Of a DNA stretch of 15,004 nucleotides, positions 1 to 6,629 are shown one piece after another. Both the position numbers and the translations under genes were made by a program. The first letter of the stretch is position 1. Every line of letters begins with the position of its first letter. The notes beneath the pieces were generated by a model, which was not told where the DNA came from, searched no databases, and saw nothing but the letters and a program-made list of their open reading frames with translations. Source of the stretch: CAZECE01 sp964510525 (GTDB lineage: Bacteria > Pseudomonadota > Gammaproteobacteria > Pseudomonadales > JANQJO01); assembly GCA_964510525.1 (NCBI GenBank), contig CAZECE010000108.1, forward strand, positions 1 through 15,004. The letters run 5' to 3'.

Positions 1-1
1 G

Positions 2-790
2 TTAAAAATAGCGCTTATTTTTTCAGGTGTTATGTCTTTAACGGCCATTTTTGCCACCATTATTCACCAAGGCCCCGTATTTACAGGTGAAAAGTTAAAA
101 ATGAAGTTTGAAACGCTGAACCCCATCAATGGCGCTAAAAACTTATTTTCCAAAAAGAATCTTTTTGAAGTTTTTAAGTCCATTGTAAAAAGTACCACTT
201 ACGCTTTGTTTTTTATCTACATTATCAGGAGTAACATGCAAGACATAGTGTTCATGCCTCGATGTGGCTTGAACTGCTTATTAGAAAAAATACTTGATGT
301 CATGATGGATTTTGTGATCTTTATTTGCTTCATTGGCATCATCGTCGCCATCATTGATTACATCGTACAAAAATCGATATATACCAAAGAACTGATGATG
401 TCTAAAGATGAAGTTAAGCGTGAGTATAAGGATGTTGAAGGTAACCCTGAGATCAAAAGACGCCGCAAGGAAATTCACAGAGAAATCATTGAATCACAGG
501 CCACTAATGTCGCCAACTCTGACGTCCTCGTGACGAACCCGACTCACATCACAATAGGTATAAAATACCAGCGCGGCCAAACCCCTCTGCCAATCATTAC
601 GTTAAAAGCGGCCGATCATCAAGCCCTCGTCTGTCGAAAAATTGCTAAAGAAAAGAACGTCCCCGTTGTTGATAACATTCCATTAGCGCATGCACTCTGG
701 GAAAATGGTGAAGTAGAACAATTCATTCCTCGGGATCTATTCGAGCCCGTCGCTCATGTATTGTCTTGGATTGAGCGCTCAAGAAACTAA
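2..790 (+). CDS. sctU: Type III secretion export apparatus switch protein SctU (YscU/EscU family), 5'-truncated by window edge
   Basis: SctU is the inner-membrane export-gate component that switches substrate class after self-cleavage. The reading frame is open from base 2, so the ATG at 32 is almost certainly internal and about 90 N-terminal residues lie outside the window, judged against the family length of about 350. Counting from the ATG at 32, hydrophobic segments lie at about residues 48-66 and 90-113. They are followed by the charged linker typical of FlhB/SctU (KDEVKREYKDVEGNPEIK) and the autocleavage motif NPTH at 169-172. The sequence after NPTH (ITIGIKYQRGQTPLP) and the end at WIERSRN resemble the virulence-type YscU branch rather than flagellar FlhB, which usually has NPTHYAVAL. 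The NPTH residues are intact, so cleavage should be possible. Downstream genes on the same strand may be secreted substrates. The family is near certain; virulence rather than flagellar type is likely. Confidence 0.93.
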   Translation, partial: LKIALIFSGVMSLTAIFATIIHQGPVFTGEKLKMKFETLNPINGAKNLFSKKNLFEVFKSIVKSTTYALFFIYIIRSNMQDIVFMPRCGLNCLLEKILDVMMDFVIFICFIGIIVAIIDYIVQKSIYTKELMMSKDEVKREYKDVEGNPEIKRRRKEIHREIIESQATNVANSDVLVTNPTHITIGIKYQRGQTPLPIITLKAADHQALVCRKIAKEKNVPVVDNIPLAHALWENGEVEQFIPRDLFEPVAHVLSWIERSRN

Positions 791-798
791 GCTTGCCA

Positions 799-832
799 CT
801 CAAGTAAATCGCTAACTCAAGTAAGTCGCTAA
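799..832. repeat. Two adjacent 17-bp near-identical direct repeats
   Basis: CTCAAGTAAATCGCTAA (799-815) is followed immediately by CTCAAGTAAGTCGCTAA (816-832), with one mismatch. The pair begins 8 bases after the sctU stop codon. It could be a slippage duplication or a pair of protein-binding sites; nothing in the sequence decides between them. Confidence 0.85.
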
Positions 833-867
833 TAAACCTTTAAACTAAGCCATTTAGAACTGAATAA

Positions 868-887
868 GTAACATTTTGTAACATTTT
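868..887. repeat. Two perfect 10-bp tandem repeats (GTAACATTTT)
   Basis: GTAACATTTT occurs at 868-877 and again at 878-887, spaced by about one helical turn, in the gap between sctU and the next gene. One-turn spacing places both copies on the same DNA face, as in activator-binding sites, but this is inference. No convincing sigma-70 promoter could be placed in this gap. Confidence 0.8.
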
Positions 888-937
888 TATTAACAAATCC
901 CATACAGATCGAGGTACCTTGCACCTGGTACATTTCA

Positions 938-954
938 TATACACAAATTGTATA
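938..954 (+). promoter_or_regulatory. Inverted repeat abutting the ribosome binding site of the 104-aa gene
   Basis: TATACA (938-943) and TGTATA (949-954) form a perfect 6-bp inverted repeat with a 5-base loop. The second arm ends directly at the Shine-Dalgarno sequence AGAAGG (955-960). A weaker inverted repeat, GTACC/GGTAC, lies at 914-931. The structure could be an operator or a small leader hairpin that affects ribosome access. The stem is AU-rich and weak in RNA, so an operator is as likely. Confidence 0.45.
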
Positions 955-968
955 AGAAGGACCAAGCC

Positions 969-1283
969 ATGGCATTTTCAGGTCATACCGAAGCGGCTTT
1001 CAAGATAGCCGAAAATATGGGGCCTTCTGAGGAAGATAAACACGAAGATGTTGAGCGCGAAACAGAAAAACATCGCGAAAAGCATTTCATTAAAGATCGG
1101 CAAATTCAAGAGGAATTTATTGGGCCCAACATCAGACATCAGTACAACGATCGAACTGACTTTTCGCTTAATCCAATGCCATCTGCTGGTTCAAACGCAG
1201 GTGATAGAAACGTAGGTGAGCCAGGCTTTATCGGTTTTAAAATTAGAGAAATCGCAGGAGAGCCTGATGTCTTTCCCGTTTAA
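969..1283 (+). CDS. Uncharacterised 104-aa charged protein, first gene after sctU
   Basis: I do not recognise this protein. The start was placed at the ATG at 969 because a good Shine-Dalgarno (AGAAGG, 955-960) lies 8 bases before it; the in-frame ATG at 948 sits upstream of that site. The protein is hydrophilic, with no membrane segment or signal peptide. Residues about 18-50 are dense in Glu, Lys, His and Arg (helical, possibly coiled coil), and the second half is Asn/Gly/Pro-rich and probably flexible. It heads a same-strand run of four genes after sctU, with 22 bases to the next gene, so co-transcription is likely. A small soluble protein in a type III secretion locus could be a chaperone or a minor substrate, but I see no chaperone signature. 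Real gene: likely. Function: unknown. Confidence 0.7.
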   Translation: MAFSGHTEAAFKIAENMGPSEEDKHEDVERETEKHREKHFIKDRQIQEEFIGPNIRHQYNDRTDFSLNPMPSAGSNAGDRNVGEPGFIGFKIREIAGEPDVFPV

Positions 1284-1305
1284 AAAACAGTAAAGAAAAA
1301 CGCAT

Positions 1306-1677
1306 ATGACTGATATAACCAACAATCCATTTCCACAGCAACAAAATCAAAGCCTTTCTACGAGCGATCAAGCGGCCTTGATTCGGCGCTCAGACCAAGT
1401 CGTTCAGGCTAATGTAGAAAAAGTACAAAGCGATGTTAAGCTTCCTTTCTATTTACACAACGAGCGTGTACAAATGGAGATTCAAAAACATCAGCTGAAT
1501 CGATTAAAACAGCAGGTTGCAAATGTCGAACAATCAGAGAATGGCGACATAACCAATATGAAAGACCTACCCCATATGTTTAATAAAATTAAAAGACGAC
1601 TTAAATCGTCACAGAAATCGTATGAGCGCATGTTAAAGAAAATGGTCAAAAAAATGTTTTCAAAGAAACGAAAATAA
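1306..1677 (+). CDS. Uncharacterised 123-aa protein with helical middle and strongly basic C-terminus
   Basis: I do not recognise this protein. The N-terminal 30 residues are polar (Asn, Gln, Ser, Thr), a composition common in type III secretion signals. Residues about 35-80 look helical (heptad-like Leu/Val/Gln pattern around residues 55-76), and the end from about residue 93 is rich in Lys and Arg, finishing in FSKKRK. There is no hydrophobic segment. The net positive charge argues against a typical acidic type III chaperone. The gene follows the 104-aa gene after 22 bases and lies 62 bases before the next gene on the same strand. The ribosome site is weak (an A-rich stretch with AAAGAAA before the ATG). 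It might be a secreted or nucleic-acid-binding protein, or a stalk-type (SctO-like) coiled coil; none of these is supported by a specific motif. Confidence 0.68.
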   Translation: MTDITNNPFPQQQNQSLSTSDQAALIRRSDQVVQANVEKVQSDVKLPFYLHNERVQMEIQKHQLNRLKQQVANVEQSENGDITNMKDLPHMFNKIKRRLKSSQKSYERMLKKMVKKMFSKKRK

Positions 1678-1739
1678 ATCAAGGTATCTTTAATAGAAAA
1701 AATAAAAAACACCAATCTATTAACATCTAAGGAAAGATC

Positions 1740-3206
1740 ATGGTCGCGACAGCACCGCAAGATTTAGCAATTTCACACGGCGCATCAATCCAGCCCCCTG
1801 CCAAACAGGCCCCTGCGAAAAAAACTGCAAAAATAAATTCAAAGAAAAGTTCAAAAAATCCATCAAGGCTCCTACATCAAAAATCTATTAGAAATTCTTT
1901 AGCCTCTTCCACGTCATCCTTAGATCGTATAAATGATAAAAATCTTCATGATGGTTCTAATTGGCATGAAGACATTAGTGACCGCGAAAATAAATTCATC
2001 CATCATGACAACAAGGTTTTTTTTGAAGTGTATAAAGAACTTGAATCACTTCAAAAAACTCACGAACGTTTAAGACGGCTTCAAGTCTATGTAGCAAGAA
2101 GGAAATTAAATTTAGCCTCAAATGAAATCGGCGTTGGTATGATTTTATTGGTTGCATTACTTCAAGGCCTCTTTACTGGAAATTGGCAATTAATCGGCGC
2201 TTTTACTGGTATGTCGCTCCATAACACAGAAGCGTTAAGCAAATACTTGGCAAGCATTTATAAAAGGCTTGAGTATAACGATAAAGGTACTATTCAAGCT
2301 TCTATGGGTTTTCGTTCTCAAGGGATTCTTGGTTTAGCGATGCGGACAAAAGAATTATTTTCAGGGCACTTTTACGCCCGAGATAAGGTTGGTTTTAATC
2401 AAGCGCTGGGGTACGACCTATATGAATCACGCGCTAGAAACCTTTTGCATCATTTTAATATGTGGGTAAAAAAAGGCCCCGCTGAGTGGCCTTTGAGCAT
2501 CATTTACTGTGGCTGGATAGCCATTCAACACCTTATTTTACCTAACAAGAATAGAAACCATCATGTAAAAATACCTTTTCCATGGCTTACATCTAATGCT
2601 GATTCTGGCGGCGTACCCATTTCACGCGAAGAACATCGCGAACTATACGGGCCTGATATTTCAGATAACCGAAGTGCTCTCCGCGCTCGCCGAAAAACAG
2701 CTGCGAAATATGAGCAGGAAATTAATTCTTTCATAACACAAAATCCCGAGATATATAAAAACGCTATCAATAATGACATGAAATCTAAAGGCGCCCAACA
2801 TTTAGCGAGCCTTGCGAGCGCTTACTTAATTGAATTGAAAAAAGTCAATAAGAGCAAGACGAGTGAAATTAATGGCGCGTTTTCAATATTAAAAGATAAA
2901 TACTACGGCGTTCTTGATGTTAAAGATGAGGTACAATTTCAACGGCAGCATGAAGACGAAGATCATCCAGCTGGCTATATTGAAGATGGTATTGCAGCCC
3001 CAATCCTAGACTTCATGGATAGCTCCAAAATCATCAAAATGGTACGAGAATTTAATCCATTTTCAAATATGAATGATAGAGATCACAGGCAACTTAATAA
3101 ATCCAAGGAAATCTTTGAATCTGTTAAAAACCAATTTTCAAGCCGGAAAATTACAACGCCCGAAGAGAAAACCAAACGAACAAACGTATATCGTACCCCC
3201 CTATAG
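1740..3206 (+). CDS. Uncharacterised 488-aa protein with two hydrophobic segments; candidate type III translocator or effector
   Basis: I do not recognise this protein. The ATG at 1740 is preceded by AAGGAAAG (1729-1736). Residues 1-60 are polar, rich in Ala, Pro, Lys and Ser, and probably disordered. Residues about 95-120 form a charged helix. A clear hydrophobic segment lies at about 130-157 (starting IGVGMILLVALLQGLF) and a second at about 249-267 (WPLSIIYCGWIAIQHLIL). The remainder to residue 488 is soluble, helical and charged. There is no cleavable signal peptide, so export by the Sec pathway is not expected. Two internal hydrophobic segments flanked by soluble helical regions are the plan of type III pore-forming translocators (SctE/YopB-like), and the gene lies downstream of sctU. 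It ends 9 bases before the next gene. The translocator idea rests on architecture and position only; an inner-membrane or vacuole-targeted effector is equally possible. Confidence 0.8.
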   Translation: MVATAPQDLAISHGASIQPPAKQAPAKKTAKINSKKSSKNPSRLLHQKSIRNSLASSTSSLDRINDKNLHDGSNWHEDISDRENKFIHHDNKVFFEVYKELESLQKTHERLRRLQVYVARRKLNLASNEIGVGMILLVALLQGLFTGNWQLIGAFTGMSLHNTEALSKYLASIYKRLEYNDKGTIQASMGFRSQGILGLAMRTKELFSGHFYARDKVGFNQALGYDLYESRARNLLHHFNMWVKKGPAEWPLSIIYCGWIAIQHLILPNKNRNHHVKIPFPWLTSNADSGGVPISREEHRELYGPDISDNRSALRARRKTAAKYEQEINSFITQNPEIYKNAINNDMKSKGAQHLASLASAYLIELKKVNKSKTSEINGAFSILKDKYYGVLDVKDEVQFQRQHEDEDHPAGYIEDGIAAPILDFMDSSKIIKMVREFNPFSNMNDRDHRQLNKSKEIFESVKNQFSSRKITTPEEKTKRTNVYRTPL

Positions 3207-3215
3207 GTAATAAAA

Positions 3216-4607
3216 ATGACACAAGTACAAGCAAAAGTACAAGCAAAAGTACAAACCGACAGTTTCAATATCAAGGCATCTACGAATTCACCGGTGTCTA
3301 GCGATAACCTTATTTTTAATGCACGCTTAAAAAACGCCAGTACAATATCTGATATAAACTCTCAAAATAGCTCAGATTACGTTTCACTAGATAACATCGA
3401 TGAAATCACCAAGTACACACCAAACCTGATGCACTTAGCAAAAGATCAAAACTTTAAATTCGAAACTTTTTATACAACATGGGTGTTTTTTGCCGTGAAT
3501 TGCATCCCATTTTTAGGGTTTATTGCAGCAGGACTGTATTTATCAACACGTGGCGCCTTTAACAACCAGGTTCCTTTTTTAGAGGCTGTGTCACACAATA
3601 TGCAAAAGCTTCCCATTTACGATAAGTTTGTAAACGCGCAATCACATATTGACAACCTCAGTATAAGTCTTGACAACATTCATGATTCTCTTAACGATGC
3701 GCTGGCAGAAAACATTGAGATGTTACGTTTCAATAACAATGGAACTCCAGAAGAGAATAAAAAAGCTATAGATATCATTAAAGAGAAGTTCTGTGATGCT
3801 GAAAAACTCAACAAAGGACAAATTTCAATCAGAAGAAATCTTTATCTAAAGTTACTTTCTAAACTAGCTGATGACGGACTTAAAACAAAAAAAGTTATCG
3901 AAGACCAAGTAAAGGCCTTTACTAATGAGGTTTTAGGTGAAACACAAACAAGTGACCTAGAAGACAATGTCAGCAACATAATCATAGAGACACTATCTAA
4001 TACAATAATACGTGAAAAGCAGCTCTTTCCTGACACATCACAAAATTCCAATGAATCAAATGATTTTATTAACGTCGCCCGTAATCTGAAAAAAGATCTT
4101 AATCAATACTTTGAAAAAGTATCTTGGCTGTTTAATCATCCACATGAAGGAAATTGGTTTAACCTATCACGACTAGCTTGGATGGTAAAAAATACTCGCA
4201 TTGATTTCAATTCATTGATAATCACTGAGCATGGTTTGGATAAAAATTTTGCTAAACGGGAAGGTATTGATGCTCGCATCAAACAAGCTATTGATAATGA
4301 AAGTTTTGCTGACAATACTTTTTTTGGTCAATTTAAGCGAGTAGGTTCACCTATATTTAACCCAGATCAAAAAGTAGAAGACTACAAAAATGACTTTAAG
4401 AAACTGGGCTTTGATGAAGAGGAAGCAACTCGTAACGCAAAAATAAAAGTTGGAAAAGAAATTAAGCGGCAAAAAGTAGGTCTAACAAAAATTTATGACC
4501 AGCTTCACAATTATAAGAATGGATCTGAAAATCCCTTTAAATCAAATACCGAGGGAAAAAACTTTATTCTAAAAACATTAATCCGTTTGCAAAAATTATT
4601 ATCTTAA
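3216..4607 (+). CDS. Uncharacterised 463-aa protein with one hydrophobic segment; candidate partner of the 488-aa protein
   Basis: I do not recognise this protein. It starts 9 bases after the preceding stop codon, with TAGGT (3204-3208) as a plausible ribosome site. Residues 1-60 are rich in Ser, Asn, Thr and Gln and open with a VQAK repeat. A single hydrophobic segment lies at about 86-110 (TTWVFFAVNCIPFLGFIAAG). After it comes a long, charged, mostly helical region: about 120-265 with coiled-coil-like stretches, then about 280-463 ending in a basic helix. There is no signal peptide. One membrane segment plus coiled coils resembles the small translocator class (SctB/YopD-like), though at 463 aa it is longer than usual. 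Tight spacing suggests co-translation with the 488-aa gene and a shared process. Base composition is AT-rich, unlike the sugar and housekeeping genes that follow. Function is inferred from architecture and position only. Confidence 0.8.
   Translation: MTQVQAKVQAKVQTDSFNIKASTNSPVSSDNLIFNARLKNASTISDINSQNSSDYVSLDNIDEITKYTPNLMHLAKDQNFKFETFYTTWVFFAVNCIPFLGFIAAGLYLSTRGAFNNQVPFLEAVSHNMQKLPIYDKFVNAQSHIDNLSISLDNIHDSLNDALAENIEMLRFNNNGTPEENKKAIDIIKEKFCDAEKLNKGQISIRRNLYLKLLSKLADDGLKTKKVIEDQVKAFTNEVLGETQTSDLEDNVSNIIIETLSNTIIREKQLFPDTSQNSNESNDFINVARNLKKDLNQYFEKVSWLFNHPHEGNWFNLSRLAWMVKNTRIDFNSLIITEHGLDKNFAKREGIDARIKQAIDNESFADNTFFGQFKRVGSPIFNPDQKVEDYKNDFKKLGFDEEEATRNAKIKVGKEIKRQKVGLTKIYDQLHNYKNGSENPFKSNTEGKNFILKTLIRLQKLLS
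3225..3254 (+). repeat. In-frame 12-bp tandem repeat at the 5' end of the 463-aa gene
   Basis: GTACAAGCAAAA occurs at 3225-3236 and 3237-3248, with a third partial copy (GTACAA) at 3249-3254. It encodes a VQAK repeat at residues 4-13. Gain or loss of a copy keeps the reading frame, so only the length of the N-terminal tail would change. Confidence 0.85.
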
Positions 4608-4726
4608 ACAGATTAAGATTAGACCTGGTATTGAAATAGCGGGTTACGACTGCTACTGTTGAAGCCCTTAAAGACTCAAATAGGCTTTTGTTTAAATACG
4701 CAATAAAGAATAGGAGCTATTTGACC

Positions 4727-4743
4727 TGTTTAACAGTTAAACA
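4727..4743. promoter_or_regulatory. Perfect 17-bp palindrome upstream of the GT9 gene; candidate operator
   Basis: TGTTTAACAGTTAAACA has 8-bp arms (TGTTTAAC / GTTAAACA) around one central base. It ends 26 bases before the GTG start at 4770 and lies just after a TTGACC (4721-4726) that could be a -35 element. No good -10 can be placed at the right distance, so the promoter itself is uncertain. It lacks the U-run of an intrinsic terminator. A dimeric repressor site is the simplest reading. Confidence 0.45.
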
Positions 4744-4769
4744 AAACCAATAGTTAAGGCTTAGAGGCA

Positions 4770-5825
4770 GTGAAACCTCTCAAGATTCTCATCATCCGTA
4801 ACGACAAACTCGGTGATTTTGCCTTAGCACTGCCCACCTTCCAGGCCCTTAAGCGCTCAGCCCCACATGTTGAAATTGTCGCACTGGTACCCAACTATAC
4901 CGCCCCCATCGCCGAACTTTGTCCCGACATCGATCGCACCCTCATCGACCCTGGCCCCAAGGCCTCATTAAAAGAACAATTTCAATTATACAAGCAGCTC
5001 AAAACAAATGCCTTTGATGCCGTATTATGCTTATTCTCTACTGGACGCATTGCTACGCTTTTAGCACTGGCCGGCGTGCCCAATCGCATAGCGCCAGCGA
5101 CCAAATGGGCGCAATTGCTGTTTCACCACCGAATCAAACAAAAGCGCTCGCAATCGATTTTGCCTGAGTATCAATACAACCTGAATTTAATCCAACCTTT
5201 GTTCAAAACACTGAACATCGCTCTTCCAATCCACAAACCGACAGCGCCCTACTTACCCATCGATCCCGATCAGGCCGCTCGTCTGAAAACCGGCTTTTGC
5301 AAACAACACGTTATCCCAGAACACCACCATTTAATATTTATTCACCCTGGTAGCGGCGGCTCCGCGAGCAATCTTGCTCTTCACCAGTACGCCGAGTTGG
5401 CATCCTTATTGGGCCGCCATAAACAGCAAGGGTTACGGAATAACAGTATTGTAATCACGGCAGGCCCCGGAGAAGAGGCCACAGCAGCCACACTGCGCCA
5501 TCAACTCGACAACGAAATCAGTGCCTGCGTCCTACACTCGACAGAGGGATTACAGCAATTTGTTGGCTATCTTCAAATCTGCGATCTATTTATCAGCGGC
5601 TCAACCGGTACATTGCATTTGGCCGCCGCACTCAATAAAGCCAACGTTGGATTTTACCCCAATCTAACCACCGCCTCAGCCTTACGTTGGCAAACAGTCA
5701 GTGACGCGAACAAACGCCTGAGCTTTAGCCCAGCAGTTCCTGGCAACGACCCAAATGCTATGGCGACATTGGAAATGCCTAAGATCGCTAAAACCATCAT
5801 TGATGCATTTTTAACGGCTGATTAA
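4770..5825 (+). CDS. Glycosyltransferase family 9, ADP-heptose:LPS heptosyltransferase-like
   Basis: GT9 enzymes move heptose (or a related sugar) from a nucleotide donor to the LPS inner core on the cytoplasmic face of the inner membrane. The N-terminus KILIIRNDKLGDFALALPTFQALK is the standard opening of the first Rossmann domain. The second domain begins near residue 184 (HHLIFIHPGSGGSASNL), and the donor-site region near residues 268-290 (DLFISGSTGTLHLAAALNK) matches the family pattern. The length of 351 aa is normal. The start is GTG, with TAGAGG (4761-4767 region) just before it and no in-frame ATG near. The gene is convergent with the WaaE-like gene and the two stop codons overlap. It differs enough from textbook WaaC and WaaF that I give no symbol; the exact sugar and acceptor are unknown. 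Confidence 0.88.
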   Translation: MKPLKILIIRNDKLGDFALALPTFQALKRSAPHVEIVALVPNYTAPIAELCPDIDRTLIDPGPKASLKEQFQLYKQLKTNAFDAVLCLFSTGRIATLLALAGVPNRIAPATKWAQLLFHHRIKQKRSQSILPEYQYNLNLIQPLFKTLNIALPIHKPTAPYLPIDPDQAARLKTGFCKQHVIPEHHHLIFIHPGSGGSASNLALHQYAELASLLGRHKQQGLRNNSIVITAGPGEEATAATLRHQLDNEISACVLHSTEGLQQFVGYLQICDLFISGSTGTLHLAAALNKANVGFYPNLTTASALRWQTVSDANKRLSFSPAVPGNDPNAMATLEMPKIAKTIIDAFLTAD

Positions 5826-6598
5826 TTTACCCCTGTAGTTTCTCTGTTCTGTTCTCTTAACCACAAAGAGACATATTTACAAAAAGTCGAATGCGCCGAT
5901 AACGTCGCCAACAACAAACCGTGTCTACCATCCAGAAAACCCGCCCGAAACAGATACATTTTAAGAAAACAACCAAGCCCGTGGAGAAACGCTTGGCCCA
6001 AGCCGGCTCGCTTACCTTTGGCAAAACACTGATCAGACCAAGCTTCCGAGTATTGTGCGGACTTCGCCAAGTACTCAGGTAAATGTTGGTAAGTCAGATG
6101 CAGCAAATCCGCATTTAAAGTAACTTCTTTATAATCTTGCGGCACTTGAACAGATTCATGCACTAGTTGATTCCCATAGCCAACAGAGGCTCGTGGGTAT
6201 AAGCGCACGACCTCATCCGGATACCAGCCTCCATGGCGGATATAGTGGCCAAAACATCGACTCAAACGTTTCAATCGAAACACATGTTGCACAGGGTCCT
6301 GCTCAATTACCTGACAAATCTCTTTAGCCAAATCAGGCGTTACCCGCTCATCCGCATCCAACATCAACACCCACCTGCTTTTCGCCAATGCTTGAGCACG
6401 CTGACGCTGAGGTCCAAAACCCGGCCACTCGGCATTCACCGCCACCCGAGCACCACACTGCTTCGCAATCTTTACCGTATCATCTGAACTGCCGCTGTCT
6501 AGAATGACGATTTCATCGGCAAACCCCACGGTTTCCAAACAAGACTGTAAGTCAGCCGCCTCATTCTTTACAATCATTACCACTGACAGGCTGGACAA
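5822..6598 (-). CDS. Glycosyltransferase family 2, WaaE/KdtX-type LPS core glycosyltransferase
   Basis: WaaE-type enzymes add a glucose (or similar hexose) to the heptose of the LPS core. The GT-A fold is shown by SLSVVMIVKNEAADL at the start, DSGSSDDT at about residues 34-41, the metal-binding DAD at 81-83 (VLMLDADERV), and the family stretch RHGGWYPDEVVRLY near 121-134. A hydrophobic, basic C-terminus fits membrane association. I chose a TTG start at 6598 because GAGGT lies 7 bases before it and the product then begins MSSLSVVMIVKNE like its relatives; an upstream in-frame GTG at 6628 would add 10 residues (268 aa). The TTG gives 258 aa. The start is only 31 bases from the divergent GT4 gene, so at least one promoter must lie inside the neighbouring coding region. 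Specificity is by family only. Confidence 0.87.
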   Translation of the reverse strand: MSSLSVVMIVKNEAADLQSCLETVGFADEIVILDSGSSDDTVKIAKQCGARVAVNAEWPGFGPQRQRAQALAKSRWVLMLDADERVTPDLAKEICQVIEQDPVQHVFRLKRLSRCFGHYIRHGGWYPDEVVRLYPRASVGYGNQLVHESVQVPQDYKEVTLNADLLHLTYQHLPEYLAKSAQYSEAWSDQCFAKGKRAGLGQAFLHGLGCFLKMYLFRAGFLDGRHGLLLATLSAHSTFCKYVSLWLREQNRETTGVN

Positions 6599-6605
6599 GC
6601 TAACT

Positions 6606-6610
6606 ACCTC
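6606..6610 (-). promoter_or_regulatory. Shine-Dalgarno that decides the TTG start of the GT2 gene
   Basis: On the minus strand GAGGT is followed by 7 bases (AGTTAGC) and then TTG at 6598-6596. The upstream GTG at 6628 has no comparable site before it. Confidence 0.6.
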
Positions 6611-6629
6611 ATCTTTGAATACAAACACA

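Noticed and set aside
799..887. CRISPR array from the short direct repeats after sctU
   Set aside because: The repeats are 17 and 10 bp, directly adjacent with no spacers, and no cas gene is present.
948..968. Upstream ATG at 948 as start of the 104-aa protein
   Set aside because: The strong Shine-Dalgarno (955-960) lies after this ATG and at the right distance from the ATG at 969.
791..968. HrpL-type (GGAACC-CCAC) promoter for the secretion genes
   Set aside because: Neither box could be found with the required spacing.
4661..4716. Sigma-70 promoter for the GT9 gene (TTGAAG or TTGTTT with TAGG-type -10)
   Set aside because: The -10 candidates match only two or three of six positions, so the call cannot be supported.
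6504..6629. N-terminal extension of the GT4 protein from 6504
   Set aside because: It overlaps the divergent GT2 gene on the other strand, and the product from 6630 already begins with the standard GT4 N-terminus.
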